A stretch of DNA of 64,000 nucleotides from Hortaea werneckii (taxonomy: Eukaryota > Ascomycota > Dothideomycetes > Mycosphaerellales > Teratosphaeriaceae). The number at the start of each line of letters is the position of its first letter. The first letter of the stretch is position 1. The DNA lies in NCBI GenBank assembly GCA_037044905.1, contig JBAOKB010000074.1, forward strand, positions 310,001 to 374,000, read 5' to 3'. Below are positions 51,410-62,960 of this stretch, piece by piece. The position numbers were made by a program, and so were the translations under genes. The notes beneath the pieces were generated by a model. The model was not told the origin of the DNA. It did no database searches and saw only the letters and a list, made by a program, of their open reading frames with translations.

Positions 51410-52700
51410 GCGCACCCAAGGCCAGGCGTCATAACACTACCTCCGAGTAAGAGAAATCCATACTGTACACGCGAGCGACAGCGCGAAAGCGCACGGAAGA
51501 GGGAAAATGAGTTTCGGCAGGAGGCCAGGAAAAGTGGCAAAAGAGGGGAATGCGACTTTGACTGCCACCAAGCCTACATTCCGGACCCTTTGCTTGCGCA
51601 GGGTGACGGCAAGGGGAAAGAAGTCATGAGTCGGTTGGCCTGGCTACTTTCCACCACCACATCACCACCCCCCCACCTCACTCAGTCTGCGACGGCACCT
51701 ATTCCAAGATTTGCCGAGCCAAACTTGCATTTTCACGGGCGTTCCTTCCTTTTTTTTTTAACACCATTGACAAGAAAAAACATCTTTTAAAGCTTTCCTT
51801 TTTTTTTTTTAACCTTACGACGAACATTACCTAGGTATACATTGGAGATGATGGCGGGAGGGCAAACGTATCATGCGTTTTTTTAAAAGCATGGCTTTTT
51901 GTTTTCTTTTTCTTTTTTTTTCCCTTCCCTTTCCTCTCTCTGTGTACATTAAAAGGAATAGGAATACAAAAAAAGAAGAAAAAAAAGAAAGAAGAAAAAG
52001 ACAACTAACCGCCGATTCCCTATATTTCCTTGACCGGTCTTCTTTCGGTCCGCCACCCCCTCATACCTCCTCCATATTTTAATTCCATCACTCCCGTTGA
52101 TCAGTGTATCGAGAGCTCTCCAGGCATTGCCTACAATTGACATACTTCATAGACTCTAGACATCTATTTGTCTCCCGTACGAGCTGATTCGGAGCGAAGT
52201 GTTTGACACGCTAGGTGCTTACTCGCAACCTGGTTCGATAATGGAGGTGTATGTGGTTTTGCCTCTTTCTTTTCATGCCTGAGCAGCTGCTGTAGAGTTG
52301 GGTTTCTGATTTTGATATGATCCGGCGGTAAAGGGTAGAAGGGACTCGCGATTGAGCATAATAAGCTGCGACTATTTGGGACATGACTTGCGCTACCGAT
52401 GATGTCCTGATTTCTTTTTTTTTTTATTCTCTTTCTTTCTTTGGGGATCCTTGGGACAACGTCTTGTCAACCGTCGGTGCGACATTTACCGAATTGCTTG
52501 CTTGCGCTGCGGAGAAGCTCAGCAACCTAAAGGGTAAGGTCAGGTACGGCTGGTACGTCATGAAGGCTACAGAGCTCTAGAGGAGATAACACAACAATAT
52601 AACCTCTTTCTTTCTTTTTTTTGCGTGATGCTAATGCCTACAGAACTCTTTCGTTTTCGCATATTGGCACATCACTCGTCCCAAGACACACTACACAACC
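51410..52700. other. Intergenic rich in T tracts; one doubtful small frame
   Basis: About 1.29 kb. Several T runs of 7-11 (51750, 51795, 51910, 52415, 52615) and a purine-rich stretch near 51965-52000. A 65-codon frame at 52383-52580 (…DPWDNVLSTVGATFTELL…) has a protein-like second half but its first half is encoded by the T tracts; I do not call it a gene. Confidence 0.35.
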
Positions 52701-52799
52701 ATGCAGCTCATCCGCGCTTCGCACAAGCCCGATACGGCTTCTAAGCAGCCCACTGAGACCTTCTCGGGAACGGTCCATATGGATCCAATCTGTTAGCCC

Positions 52800-52830
<31 letters not shown>

Positions 52831-53308
52831 TTGCCCCTGAAACCCCTACATTGACATTCCAAAAACCCATTCAATTACTGAGAAAGTCATTTCGAAATTT
52901 GTGAAAAAGTCACCGCCGAAGATTGCATGGGCAACAATGTCTGCTTCACCCCCGGCGCACGCACATACTGGCACCACCACGAGCGCGGACAGATCCTCAC
53001 GGTGACAATGGGCTCAGGGCTCGTCTGCTCGGAAGGCCAGGCGCCGCGGAAGCTGCAGGTCGGCGATATGGTGCACGTCCCGCCCGGCGAGAGGCATTGG
53101 CATGGCGGCACCAACACGACGTGTATGGCGCATACGGCGATTAGTCTGGGGAGTAAGTGGGATGCTGTTCTTTCTTCTTCTTCGCTTTGACCTTTCTGCT
53201 TCTGGAGGTCTGGGAATGGGCTGATGCTGATTAGAGGGTGTAGAGACGACTTGGTTGCATAAGGTGAGTCAGGAGGAATATGAGAAGGCACATGGCTCTG
53301 CCACGTAG
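52701..53308 (+). CDS. Small cupin-domain protein
   Basis: Three exons, 52701-52791, 52910-53152 and 53244-53308, 132 residues. All three joins fall in phase: Ile-Phe-Thr over the first intron and Gly-Lys-Thr over the second. The beta-barrel core shows cupin motif 1, PGARTYWHHHERGQILTVTM, with the His cluster and Glu that bind a metal, and motif 2, GDMVHVPPGERHWHGGTNTT, with the PxGxxHxxxN pattern. The length and ligands match small single-domain cupins such as the carboxymuconolactone-decarboxylase-associated or pirin-independent types. Substrate is unknown, and the metal (Fe, Mn or Ni) is inferred only from ligands. No signal peptide. Its first intron contains the C29 tract. Confidence 0.78.
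52802..52830 (+). repeat. C29 homopolymer within an intron
   Basis: 29 uninterrupted cytosines lie 10 bp into the first intron of the cupin gene (52792-52909). The opposite strand is G29. Length is likely variable between strains or poorly resolved by sequencing. Confidence 0.9.
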
Positions 53309-53927
53309 GATGTGCTTTCCGAATTGCCAAAATAGCTCTGGGATGAACCGTCATCTAAGGTGCCATGAGCAACGCTTCAATTTATCTTGTGTTTTTGCTT
53401 TTGTCTCATCCTTGACCTCGATCCGCCTTCCTCAGCTGTCTGAAGTCGATGGAAGCGGCTGATCAAATCCGTAAGCGAGAGATGGCCTTGATTTTGGAGT
53501 GAATGTTTAGAGTCAATGAGAAGATAAGGGCGTCCGACGGACAGAATGAAGAAAGGGAGCAATCTACCTGATCTGCAACGTCGGTGACAAATATTAGGAG
53601 CAGCGTGAATGAAGATGTAGCAAACGGAAACATCATGAAAATCAGATTAACATCGTTTAATGCAACCTACGCGTGACGCTGTTGTTCTTGAGACAGTATG
53701 TCAGTCCGGTGCGGGTCATGAAGCAAGGCATGTCACGTGACGCGGAAATGGCCGAAGAAGTCCCGCGGTCATCCCGCCAAACCAGCGCAGGCGTGTGCAG
53801 TGGCATACAGCAAAGGCGCGCAGCGTCGCATCGGGTTGTCGCTCAATTTATTGACTGCCCGAAGTTGCCGAGCATATTTGCACACAATCCCGAGCAATTG
53901 CAGCGAAGGTCGTGAAGCTTTGGCGCA
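53309..53927. other. Intergenic, no gene seen
   Basis: About 620 bp between the cupin gene and the RSC4-like gene. No supported frame; the 60-90 codon frames on both strands are featureless. Confidence 0.4.
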
Positions 53928-56492
53928 ATGGACTCCTCCAGAAAGCGCAAAGCATCCGCCAACGCGACGCCGTCCTCCTCGGAGGGGAACGCGTCCAAGA
54001 AGTTGAAACTGCTGGTATGTCGCATTCTTTTTCTCTTTCAATTTTGCGTTTGCGGTACAAGGAACGACTGTGGGCTCTGGGCGACGATGCAGGTGTTTGC
54101 GAGATTGCCGACGGTCGGGGCGGTGTGCGTGTGTTGTGTTGGAGAAGAGGAAGGCGGATGCGCGTTGGAGTCTGAACCGACCAGCATGGCGGCATCACCT
54201 ACTAGCCCACTACAGCAGCTCGGTCGTCATACTCCGCTTGGACCGCGCATGCGTCCAGGGCAGCACCCTACATCTCGCGACATGTTCTTGCAGAGACAAC
54301 AGATCGCTAATTCCACGTGACATCGCCATGTAGAACTCATCCGCACCCAAGAACAACGCCAACAACAACAACAACAACAACGCGGCGAAGACCAACGTCC
54401 AGGAGCGCGGGCGTCGACTGCTCGACCAGCTGCATGATGCGAAGGACAAGACGTATGTCCATCCCGCCCTGGTCTTGACATGTTTGGTTTGCACTAGCTG
54501 ACTGTAAACCGCAGCGACCGCAACATTGCCACCGCATTCCTCGAGCTCCCACCTCGCGATGAGATACCTGACTACTACAATGTGATCAAGCTTCCAATCG
54601 CGCTGTCCACCATCGAGGACAAGCTTGACCGCAATGCCTACCCTACCATGACAACCTTGGAGAGCGACCTTAAGCGCATGGTGCAGAACGCAAAAGAGTA
54701 CAATGAACCCAAGAGTCTCATCTTTGAGGACGCCGAGCGCATACGGAAGCTGGTCTACAACTTCATGAAGCAGCATAACCCACAGTACAGCGAGGACCCG
54801 AACTACGTTTCGTTTGCGACACCAATACCGCAAGCCAAGGGTTCCGGCGAGGGCCGTAGCACACAAGCGAACGGCACCGCGGCAGAGAGCGCTAGGCAAT
54901 CCAGGGAGGTCAGCGAGAAGCCAAGGAAGATTGTGCTGAAGAACTCAGAGGCACCGTCTGATCGGAAAGCGTCTGTGGCTCCGAGCGCAACCACTGGAGA
55001 CGGCGATGGCGATGTGGCAGACGCAGGCCAAGACGGAGATCTCAATTTTGAGGGAATGGGTCTGCAGGAAGCGCAGCAGAAGATCTTGAACTATCTGCTG
55101 CATTACACTGAAGATGAGTACGTTCGCTCTTTCACCACGGCCGAAACAGTAGCAATGCTAATGCCACAGCAGTCTTGAGATCTTCGCACCTTTCGCCAAT
55201 TTGCCGAGCCGCAAGCTTGAAGATTACTACCAAGTCATCAAGCATCCTGTCTCGATAAAGGGTGTTCTCAAGCTGACGAAAGGTATCCATGGTCGTGCGC
55301 CACCAACTGGAGTAACCGACTTTAAGACCTGGGACCAGTTCGCGGAGGAGGTCAGCTGCATATGGCGCAACGCACAGCATTACAACGAGACAGGCAGTGA
55401 TATGTACAACCTTGCCGACGAGTTCAAAGTAGGTCATGCAGCGCAATGCAAGGGGTCGACTAGATTGCTGACTATTTCTAGGATCACTTCCAGTCCTTGC
55501 TGACGGAAGCGAAAGAGAAGGTCAATGAGCCGAGTGGACCGCGTATCAAGCTTGGTGGACCCAAGCCAAAGGTCACACTCAACCTCTCACAAAACCGCGA
55601 CTCGCCAGCGCCGGCATCTACACCTGCGCCAGCACCAGCATCCGCATCCGCACCGACGCCCACACCCGCACCCGCAAAGGCACCAGCATCAGGTGTCAGC
55701 GTGGACAGCGAGGCCCTCCAGCGACAAAAGCAAATGGTGGCAAGCGCAGGCACCAACGGTCAAAGACCAACGACAAACGGTTCTGCACGCTCAAGCTCCC
55801 AAGTGCCTACCATTGAACCTCGTCAACAGAGCAGTGCTCAATCCGGCACAACGCCAGAGACAGCGATTAAGAGCGAAAAGGTACCAAGCCAGTCTCCAGC
55901 ATTGGCCAGCGCCGCTCCTGCTGTCCAGCCACCGCAAACAAACGGCACCATGCCGCCACCCTCCATGCGCCCGCCAAGTGGCAGTCCGTACCCCAATCCC
56001 TCATCACTACCCACCAGCTACAACTACACCGCACCTTCCCTCCTCCCTCCGACCGCTCTTCGTCCATACCCAGTCGAAGCGGCCTTACTTCCCGCCGTCA
56101 CCGTCTCGACCCACCCTCAGCTCAACCTACCCAAACGCTTCACCATGTCCCTAGGTCCGCACCCGACCCTCTCACAACAGAGCACGACCATCACTCTGCC
56201 ACCGACCCATTACTACCTCCAGATCGCCCCGACCATCTCCAAACAACTGTCCATGGGCCGTCCATACAAAATGTTCGTCACCCTCAACGGCACCCGGCTC
56301 AACCAGCGCGATACGCAATTCCATTCCGATACGGGCAAGCGGACGCATGTGTACGAGGGCAGTCTCGCGCAAGGGGTCAACAGGATCGAAGTCGAGGTTG
56401 CGGCGAGTAAGCCGGATGGGGAAAGGGAGGATGGGAGGAAGGAAGGGCTGGATGTTGAGAAGGTCACTTGGTTTGTTAATCTTTTGCGATGA
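53928..56492 (+). CDS. RSC4: RSC4-like tandem bromodomain chromatin-remodelling subunit
   Basis: Five exons: 53928-54014, 54334-54452, 54515-55117, 55173-55428 and 55482-56492, 691 residues, all joins in phase. RSC is the essential SWI/SNF-type remodeller, and the tandem bromodomains of Rsc4 bind acetylated histone H3. The protein opens with a basic N terminus (MDSSRKRKASANATPS) and an Asn run (NNNNNNN). Bromodomain 1 (~55-165) has DYYNVIKLPIALSTIEDKLD, then MVQNAKEYNEPKSLIFEDAE. Bromodomain 2 (~275-370) has EDYYQVIKHPVSIKGVL and WRNAQHYNETGSDMYNLADE; both keep the Tyr-Asn of the acetyl-lysine pocket. A Pro/Ala-rich low-complexity linker leads to a beta-rich tail (HYYLQIAPTISKQL, RPYKMFVTLNGTRLNQRDTQ, VNRIEVEVAASKP). 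The order matches RSC4 better than RSC1/2, as no BAH or AT-hook is seen. Confidence 0.85.
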
Positions 56493-57031
56493 GGTTAGAT
56501 CGGGACGGTGGTTGGGATGTGACTTTCTTCCCGTTTCTTCTGCTTAGGGGGGTGGGGGGGCTTGTAAGAGCTGGGCGAGAACCTATGCAGTGTACGATTG
56601 CAGTGCGGGATAGCGGGATTGGGGGTTAGCTTTACCGCTGTCCGTTTTGGCTACACTCCTCGCGAATTAGATGATCGCAGGTCCTATTGTATTGTGTATG
56701 AACACACCGTTCGAAACGAGAAAAAATGGTTGCTTTCCAATGATAACTCAGTTCGCGAGATTATGACCGAAAACCCGCACGTCTCAAAGACAGCCGGCCC
56801 CATCGGCTCTGGAATGTGTTGCGCCTGCTATGCCGTAATAACTCCCATATTCAAACGGAGGGGTATCCCGTATGCTGTACTGCCCACTTCAAACACCTAT
56901 TCCGATAAAACGATCGCGCCGAAGATTCCATGAAAAGTGTGTTTCGTTTTCAACCCATTTTTCTTGCATTATATTCGCTTCCCCCATGCACACAATTCGC
57001 ACACACAACACGCTCTTTTCTCCGCATCTGC
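56493..57031. other. Intergenic (convergent), no gene seen
   Basis: About 540 bp between two converging genes. G-rich tracts lie near 56548-56560; 3' UTRs are expected. A 111-codon plus-strand frame is featureless. Confidence 0.4.
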
Positions 57032-57606
57032 CTACACACTCGGGTCGTGATACAGGAAGTTGATATCGCGCGGCCGCGAGCGGTTCGACCGCACAAACTC
57101 GGCATCCCCCGGCGGCCGCTCCGCCTTCGTGTTCCCCGCCAGCATACTCTGGATGCTAATACAGATGCTCTCGACGTTATGCACGGGGCTCCACCCTTGC
57201 GCGTCCAGCAGGTCCAGGCAGATGATGCCGTTGGTGTAGATGTGCGGGTGTAAGGGGATCTTGCGTTCGGGGTTCTGCAGCGCGACGAAAGTGACTTCGG
57301 GCGCTTCGATCGGGTACGAGGGGGAGAAGAGGAAGCGGAGTCGGTATTTCTCTCCCGACGGGTAGATGGGGTTGTCGAAGATTTCTAGGTCCATCGTCCA
57401 TTCCCGTAGGTTCTCGGCGGATACGAGGGAGATGCCGGGGGGGAGGGTGCCTTGGATCTGTTGATGCTTCCCAATAAGGGTTTCCTCACATCAGACTGTG
57501 TGTCTATGCCTCTCTGCTTTGTGTGTTGCTATTGCTTGGGGGAGGGGGTGCGTACCTTTACCAACTCCTTCTGGAGACGTTTGCCGCTCATGCCAGGTCC
57601 GGCCAT
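57032..57606 (-). CDS. Ubiquitin-conjugating enzyme E2, UBE2W type
   Basis: Two exons on the minus strand, 57606-57556 and 57457-57032 (intron with GTACGC donor, CAACAG acceptor), 158 residues. It starts MAGPGMSGKRLQKELVK, the usual UBC first helix. The core shows NPIYPSGEKYRLRFLFSPSY, then PLHPHIYTNGIICLDLLD with catalytic Cys97, then WSPVHNVESICISIQSMLAG. The HPHIYTNG-IICLDLL block and the C-terminal NFLYHDPSV are the UBE2W hallmarks. Other E2s have HPN at that place and lack the Tyr-His-Asp tail. UBE2W conjugates ubiquitin to the alpha-amino group of substrates with disordered N termini; the fungal substrate is unknown. A second ATG at Met6 is a possible start. No break. Confidence 0.88.
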
Positions 57607-58928
57607 GCTTTCGAGCTGTCTGTCCTAGCTGACACACGCGCACTCTGTTATGCAATGTGCAATGTTGTGAGACCGGTGCGTCCCCGTGCTACGACTGTGT
57701 CCCTATGCAAATGTAGTCTTCCCGATGAGTCTACCGCGTGTTCCTCCTCAGCTTGGGTTCGCAACGTCTAAGGCCCAGGTAGGGTTTCTGGGATCGCAAG
57801 AAGAGGGTTGAGAGTGGAAGAATGAAAGAGACAAGGTGGGAGCACAAATGGTTGCTTCACTACTATTCGAAGATTGTCTCCCAGGTCTTCGACCTCTTCG
57901 GTGGCTGGTGAATACCTGATAAATCCAGGCTACCTAGGTACTTACTTTCCCAGTTCGTAGTGAACTTGCCTGAGCCCCTCCATACTCTCAACCCTCTGTC
58001 CTCTCGTAGATCACGCTTCGGGCCGCAGAGCCCGCGCCATCACAGTGCTTCCTCCGCTCCAGGGGACTCTCTCGACTCTCTACATCTTCTGTCCCTCCTG
58101 TACCGCCACGCTCACCTTTTGCCAATTGCCGCCACGAAATTCAACTGAGCGTCTCCATACTCCGGCTTCGAATCGGCTACGACGGCTGACGACCAGATCC
58201 GCCATGAAGAGATCGCTCCTGATTTTGCGACCTCGAATACATAACGCTAGTGTTTGGAGTTTGGACTCGAGTAAGGGAGCTTAACGGTTGTTGCAAGTCG
58301 TGTCTCCATCCCGCTATCTAGACACGCCCGTCGCTCTCATCGTTGCGGTAGCTGCCTCATGGTTCCGTCTTAATGGTTCCTTTTCAACGGAGCCGAGGAC
58401 ATTTTTAGAGGTTTGTCTGATATTCTAGGCGTCCCTACGGATAGCTCGGCCGGGTTCTGAAGGCACCACGAACCCATTCTTCTCGTCGTACCTTCGCAGG
58501 CGGCCGGTGCATACCTGCTATCTGAACTTCGCTATCGGGTTCCTATCCTCTTTACCAAGCATAGTCCTTGCGAACCCACCCTGGACAATGTCTCGATCGG
58601 CATTGAACAGGTGGCAACGCCAATGGGTCACCCGTGTTGCCATCTCAAAGTATAGGCTTCGATCCAAGGTTACAGATCTCGGTAGGCTGGACCCTCTTTT
58701 CTTTGCTCACCCACAGTGGTTGAACTCCCAGTTTCATCGATGTTTTTAGATCGCGCACTGCCTCAGGAGCGGCACTGGCTCGCTCTGGGGTATCATGTTC
58801 TCCGTGAGATATGAACACCCATGTACCCGGGGAGTTCACAGTCCCAGTACATAGCTGACCTATTTCGACATTGATTTTCCTACTTTCATCTTCTTGCTTG
58901 CCCATCACCGGTTATTCGCTCTCATAAT
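57607..58928. other. Gene-poor stretch
   Basis: About 1.3 kb between the divergent UBE2W and secreted-protein genes. No RNA gene or supported frame is seen. The longest forward and reverse frames are under 90 codons. Confidence 0.4.
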
Positions 58929-60255
58929 ATGTCTTCGTTTCTTTTGCCAAGCGTGGCGCTGGCGCTTTTGCTACCCTATGTTTCTAATGCACAACAATGC
59001 AATTCATATGGCATTGATTTCACCAACGGCGGGAGCTACTTCCAGAACAGCAATTCTTCGGAATTTTTCACAGCGTCACAAGAGTTCGACGGCTGTCAGG
59101 ACGACACATCGAACAACATCTTTGTCGATCCGAACGGAGATCAAACTCAGTGCTCAGACACACCATTGTTGCCTGACAACACACCTCAGCTCGTCAACTG
59201 CACACAATGGCCGAAGAGCGAGCTGTATACTGGAGACTGGTCGCTCATAGTCATCAGCAACAACGGTGATGGCGACCCAATCGCGAAGGAGAGAGACTTC
59301 CACTTGAGTGTAGGACCCCAGCAAACGGTCACCGTCAGCGATGCTGTCACGATTACAAACACCTTTACGCCTGTGGTAAATCAAACAGTGACATCTACAG
59401 AAATCGAACGCACAACCGTGCCTTCATCCACTCAGACAGCGAATGTAGCCCCAGGGACGACCATCACGCCCAAGGCATCGACAGTCACATCCACTCGCGG
59501 CCTAGTTACCTTGACCCAGCGAGTGCAGACCGTGCAGGTCTCGACAGTGTCTAAAACCGTTGAGGCATCGTGCTCTCTTCAAGGGGGCCCAACCCGTGTA
59601 CGGGACAACGTGGCCTCGATCGTGCCCACAATACTCGGCGAGCTGGATGACGTTGCCAGAGACATTATCCAGGATGTCGGTACTGTCTCGAACTACATCA
59701 CACAGGGCTTGATCGGCCTCTTCTCATTGGGCAAGCGAGACGAAGTCTGGCCAGCCTCGCTGCAGTTCAAGAGAGCCATCCTCGAAGGTCTGTCGCCGGA
59801 TGAGGAGCTCAAACGCGCCTTCGTACGCGAGCGGCATGAGCGTTTGGCGCGGGGACTCAGGAAGCGTGCTCCTGACCAGGCAACCACCACCGTGACAGCC
59901 TCAGACGTGGCGACTTCCACTGTAGAGAAGACGGGTTCGACACAGACACAGACGGTCACCGAAACCGTCTCCTCGACGAGTACGATTACTTCGGGCGTTG
60001 CCTCGGTCGATGGCCAAGGCAGTGGAGGACGCACAGCAACTGCTTCCGCCTCTACGCGTACCGTGACGATTCAGCGAGTTTTCGCTACGACGACAGTAAC
60101 CCGGACAAGATCTAGCACGTAAGTTCTCCCTGCTTATTGACACTGCAATGCGGAGTGATGCTGACTATTTATGCTGCAGCGTAACGAGTACGATGACCTC
60201 GACGCCGGCTGGAGCTTCGGAGTCATGCGCTAGCAGAGGTGGGAATCTCGCATGA
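58929..60255 (+). CDS. Secreted Thr/Ser-rich protein with clustered dibasic sites
   Basis: Two exons, 58929-60118 and 60180-60255 (donor GTAAGT, acceptor CTGCAG), 421 residues. A signal peptide opens it (MSSFLLPSVALALLLPYVSN). The N-terminal ~125 residues form a Cys-containing beta-like domain (QQCNSYGIDFTNGGSYFQNS, FDGCQDDTSNNIFVDPNGDQ, GDWSLIVISNNGDGDP). A Thr/Ser-rich stretch follows to ~215. A helical segment (EASCSLQGGP, LGELDDVARDIIQDVGTVSN) leads to a run of four Lys-Arg sites: LGKR, QFKR, ELKR and LRKR at ~272-310. Another Thr/Ser-rich segment ends the protein, without a clear GPI signal. It looks like a wall or surface protein of the kind enriched in Dothideomycetes. The function is unknown. 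Kex2 processing is possible but inferred. Confidence 0.75.
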
Positions 60256-60731
60256 TCTGGACAATGATGTTTTCTTAGTTTTGTATAGTATGTTTCAAAT
60301 GAACGACAGATAATGTTGCAGCAGGACTGTTCCAAAGCGTGTCTTTCGCCCAAAACAATGCGTTCCATTCTATCCGACCTTGATATGTTACATGAAGCTT
60401 CCAGACTATGATCGAGATTGGAGGTCCCTTTCTTTGGCTGCATCGATTTCCTCGCGATTCTCAAAATGCCGCTCACGTCTGGAGAAAAGTAATGATGTTA
60501 GCAACTAAAGCGTGCAGTGTAAGGATCCACACTTGCGTCATTTTCATCGCTTTCGGCAATCCAAGCTCATGTGCTAGCATGATGCCACTAGCACATCCAT
60601 TACTATGTACAGTAATCCATTGCATTAGTAAGACCTCGCAAAAGATCACAGTTGGCAGAAGATATATAGTAGATCTGTAACCATCAAGGTGCTTCGATTC
60701 CATTGCACTATTAAGAAGAGGGTTGAACAAA
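60256..60731. other. Intergenic, no gene seen
   Basis: About 475 bp between two plus-strand genes. No supported frame. Confidence 0.4.
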
Positions 60732-61901
60732 ATGCCTTCCGCAGAGCCAGCACCCCAGCTCAATATCCCGTCATCACAGCACACAGTCGACATCTCCATC
60801 ATTGACACGACCAGCCATGTCGGTCACATTCCGACCTCGGCATTCATGTCGCCTCAGGTCCCAGGCTATGACTACGTTCAAGCGCCCTGCTATAGCTTTT
60901 TGATCAAACACAAGAACCCCGAAGCTCCTAACAAGTACGATCAGCTTGTCTTCGACCTCGGAGTACGTAAGGATTGGGAAAACGCACCAGCGGGACTGAT
61001 CCAAAGCGCGAAAGAGGGTGGCTTCACTATCAAAGTGGACAAAGACGTTGCCACTATTCTCAAGGAGAACGGTGAGGACTTGAACAAGATTGGTGGCATT
61101 GTCTGGAGCCATTATCACTTCGTACGTTCATTCCGCACAACACATTAGATCCTAAGCGGCTAATCCGTATCGTAACAGGATCACACGGGGGATCCCTCAA
61201 CCTTCCCCAGCTCGACAGACCTCATCGTCGGTCCCGGCTTCAAGGCCAAGTTCCCTCAGGGCTACCCTACCAACCCCGAAGCCCCCGTCTCGGAGAGTGC
61301 CTGGCAAGGCCGTCACCTGCGGGAAATCGACTTTGATGGCCAAAGCAAAGGGCTGAACGTGGGACCTTTCCGCGCCGTCGACCTCTACGGCGACGGGAGC
61401 TTCTACTTGCTCGACAGCCCCGGCCACGCCACGGGACACATGTGCGGACTCGCGCGCACCTCGGCCGACCCGCCGGAGTTCATGATCCTAGGGGGCGACA
61501 TCGCGCATCACGGGGGCGAGTTCCGTCCGACGAAATGGTTACCCCTCCCGGAAAATATCCTGCCGAATCCCTTAGAAGCGCCGTATTCTAAGAACCGGCC
61601 TGTCTGCCCCGGAGAACTCTTCGAGGCTCTCCATCCCCGCAAGAGCGCTACGGAGCCCTTCATGGATCCTGTTGGGCATTTTCACGACGATGCGAAGCTA
61701 GTGATTGAGAGCAGGGATAAGTGGGAGGAGTACGATGCGCAGGAGAATATCTTCGCTATGATTGCGCATGATGGGAGTCTATTCGACGTTGTGGATTTCT
61801 ATCCTAAGTCTGCTAATGCGTGGAAAGCAAAGGGCTGGAAGGAGCAGGGTCGGTGGCGGTTCCTTCGTGACTTTGATACTGGCGCTGCTAATAAGTCATA
61901 A
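60732..61901 (+). CDS. Metallo-beta-lactamase-fold lactonase-like hydrolase
   Basis: Two exons, 60732-61121 and 61179-61901 (donor GTACGT, acceptor AACAG), 370 residues. The intron falls inside the metal-binding motif: WSHYHF ends exon 1 and DHTGDPS starts exon 2, giving H127-x-H129-x-D131-H132. More ligands follow: GHATGH (His) and GGDIAHH (Asp/His). The order and spacing fit the AttM/AiiA-like group of fungal lactonases that open acyl-lactone rings. The N terminus is cytosolic (no signal peptide), with VDISIIDTTSHVGHIPTSAF. Substrate is unknown. Quorum-signal or mycotoxin-like lactones are options, not conclusions. The start is ATG 60732; the frame extends upstream only through a non-ATG codon. 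No break. Confidence 0.85.
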
Positions 61902-62073
61902 TGGACGTCTTGGTAATAAGCTGGGTTTGAAATGATGGAGGACGTATCAATAATACGAAACAGTTTTCTCATCGATACTCATGACTGCATCGAGCAACGG
62001 GTCATCTCCACACATGTACCAAGATTTTTTTTTTTATCTGCCAAACGGATTTTCTTCTCGGGTCGGCATGCGA

Positions 62074-62960
62074 TCAAGAACGCACTGTCCCAGACCATTG
62101 CGAACAATCCACCTGCGTAGCTGTCCCAAGACCGAGACCTACGCCCGAGTTCTGGAAAAGTGCTGCAGAGGCACCAGACTACGAACTCTGTCAGCAGCTG
62201 ATCGGAAGATGCATCTCTACACATCAATATACTCACATCAATGCAAGTATCAAAATTGACATTAGCACCGTACTGATTAGTGCCACTGAGGCCGTTCTGG
62301 GAGCATAGCGGGTTACCCTGCCTCGGACATAGATTGTTGACCTTGACTACGATGCTATTGCCCGCGTTGTTAAGACGTCTGCCCGAGCTATCGGTTTGAA
62401 TAGTAAGTCTCCAGCAGGTTCCGCAGGCTGGACCCTTGCCATCGCCCTAGATGTTCTACGATCAGCTGTAGATCTCGCTCGCTATGGTTGTCGTCTTGCT
62501 GACGTACCGGCCCAGCCCCGTACAAGTTCTGCGACACGGCTGCTGAGAAACCTGGTTGGGTGTAGAAGAAGCAGGCTGCAGTGTTGGTGTTGCAATTCGG
62601 GCTGCCGAAGGTGTCTCCCGCGCCGTACTGGGTGAAGGACGCCTTGTAGCTCACGCCGCCGCCTCCGCCGCCGCCATTCGAGCTGCCTTGGGTCGAGGTT
62701 GGGCTGGCGGCGGTCGTCTGCTTTGTAGTGACACCTACTATAATGTAAGCTGACGAGGCTGTCTGCGCGACAATTGGACGCTCACCTTGGCCAGAGGGAA
62801 GGCATTGGGAATAGTATTGGCTCTGAGCTTGACAAGTATATCCGCTCACACAGGTCTTAGAGCCGGTCCACCCTTGCCCGCCACATTGCGAGTAGGCGGC
62901 ATTTTGAGCAAGCGAACCGACGGCAGAGAGAAGCGCGAGGAAGGTGTTCTTTGCCAACAT
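62074..62960 (-). CDS. Secreted CBM1 plus GH45-type endoglucanase
   Basis: Four exons on the minus strand: 62960-62786, 62734-62508, 62446-62237 and 62178-62074, 238 residues, all joins in phase. A signal peptide (MLAKNTFLALLSAVGSLAQ) leads to a CBM1 cellulose-binding module, AYSQCGGQGWTGSKTCVSGY, TCQAQSQYYSQCLPSGQ. A Ser/Thr/Gly linker follows, then a double-psi barrel domain: YKASFTQYGAGDTFGSPNCN, FSAAVSQNLYGAGP, DGKGPACGTCWRLTIQTDSS, NSIVVKVNNLCPRQGNPLCS, SGTNQYGANVNFDTC and ending VGLGLGTATQVDCSQWSGTV. The FD of NVNFDTC matches the conserved acid of GH45 enzymes; the other acid is less certain. The last acceptor (GTTCGTAG) must be used because the next in-frame choice would include a TAG. 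The enzyme is expected to loosen or hydrolyse beta-1,4-glucan in plant walls. Confidence 0.85.

Noticed and set aside
57080..57100. Another GGTTCGA motif as a possible Pol III B box
   Set aside because: It lies inside the UBE2W coding exon and no cloverleaf can be drawn.
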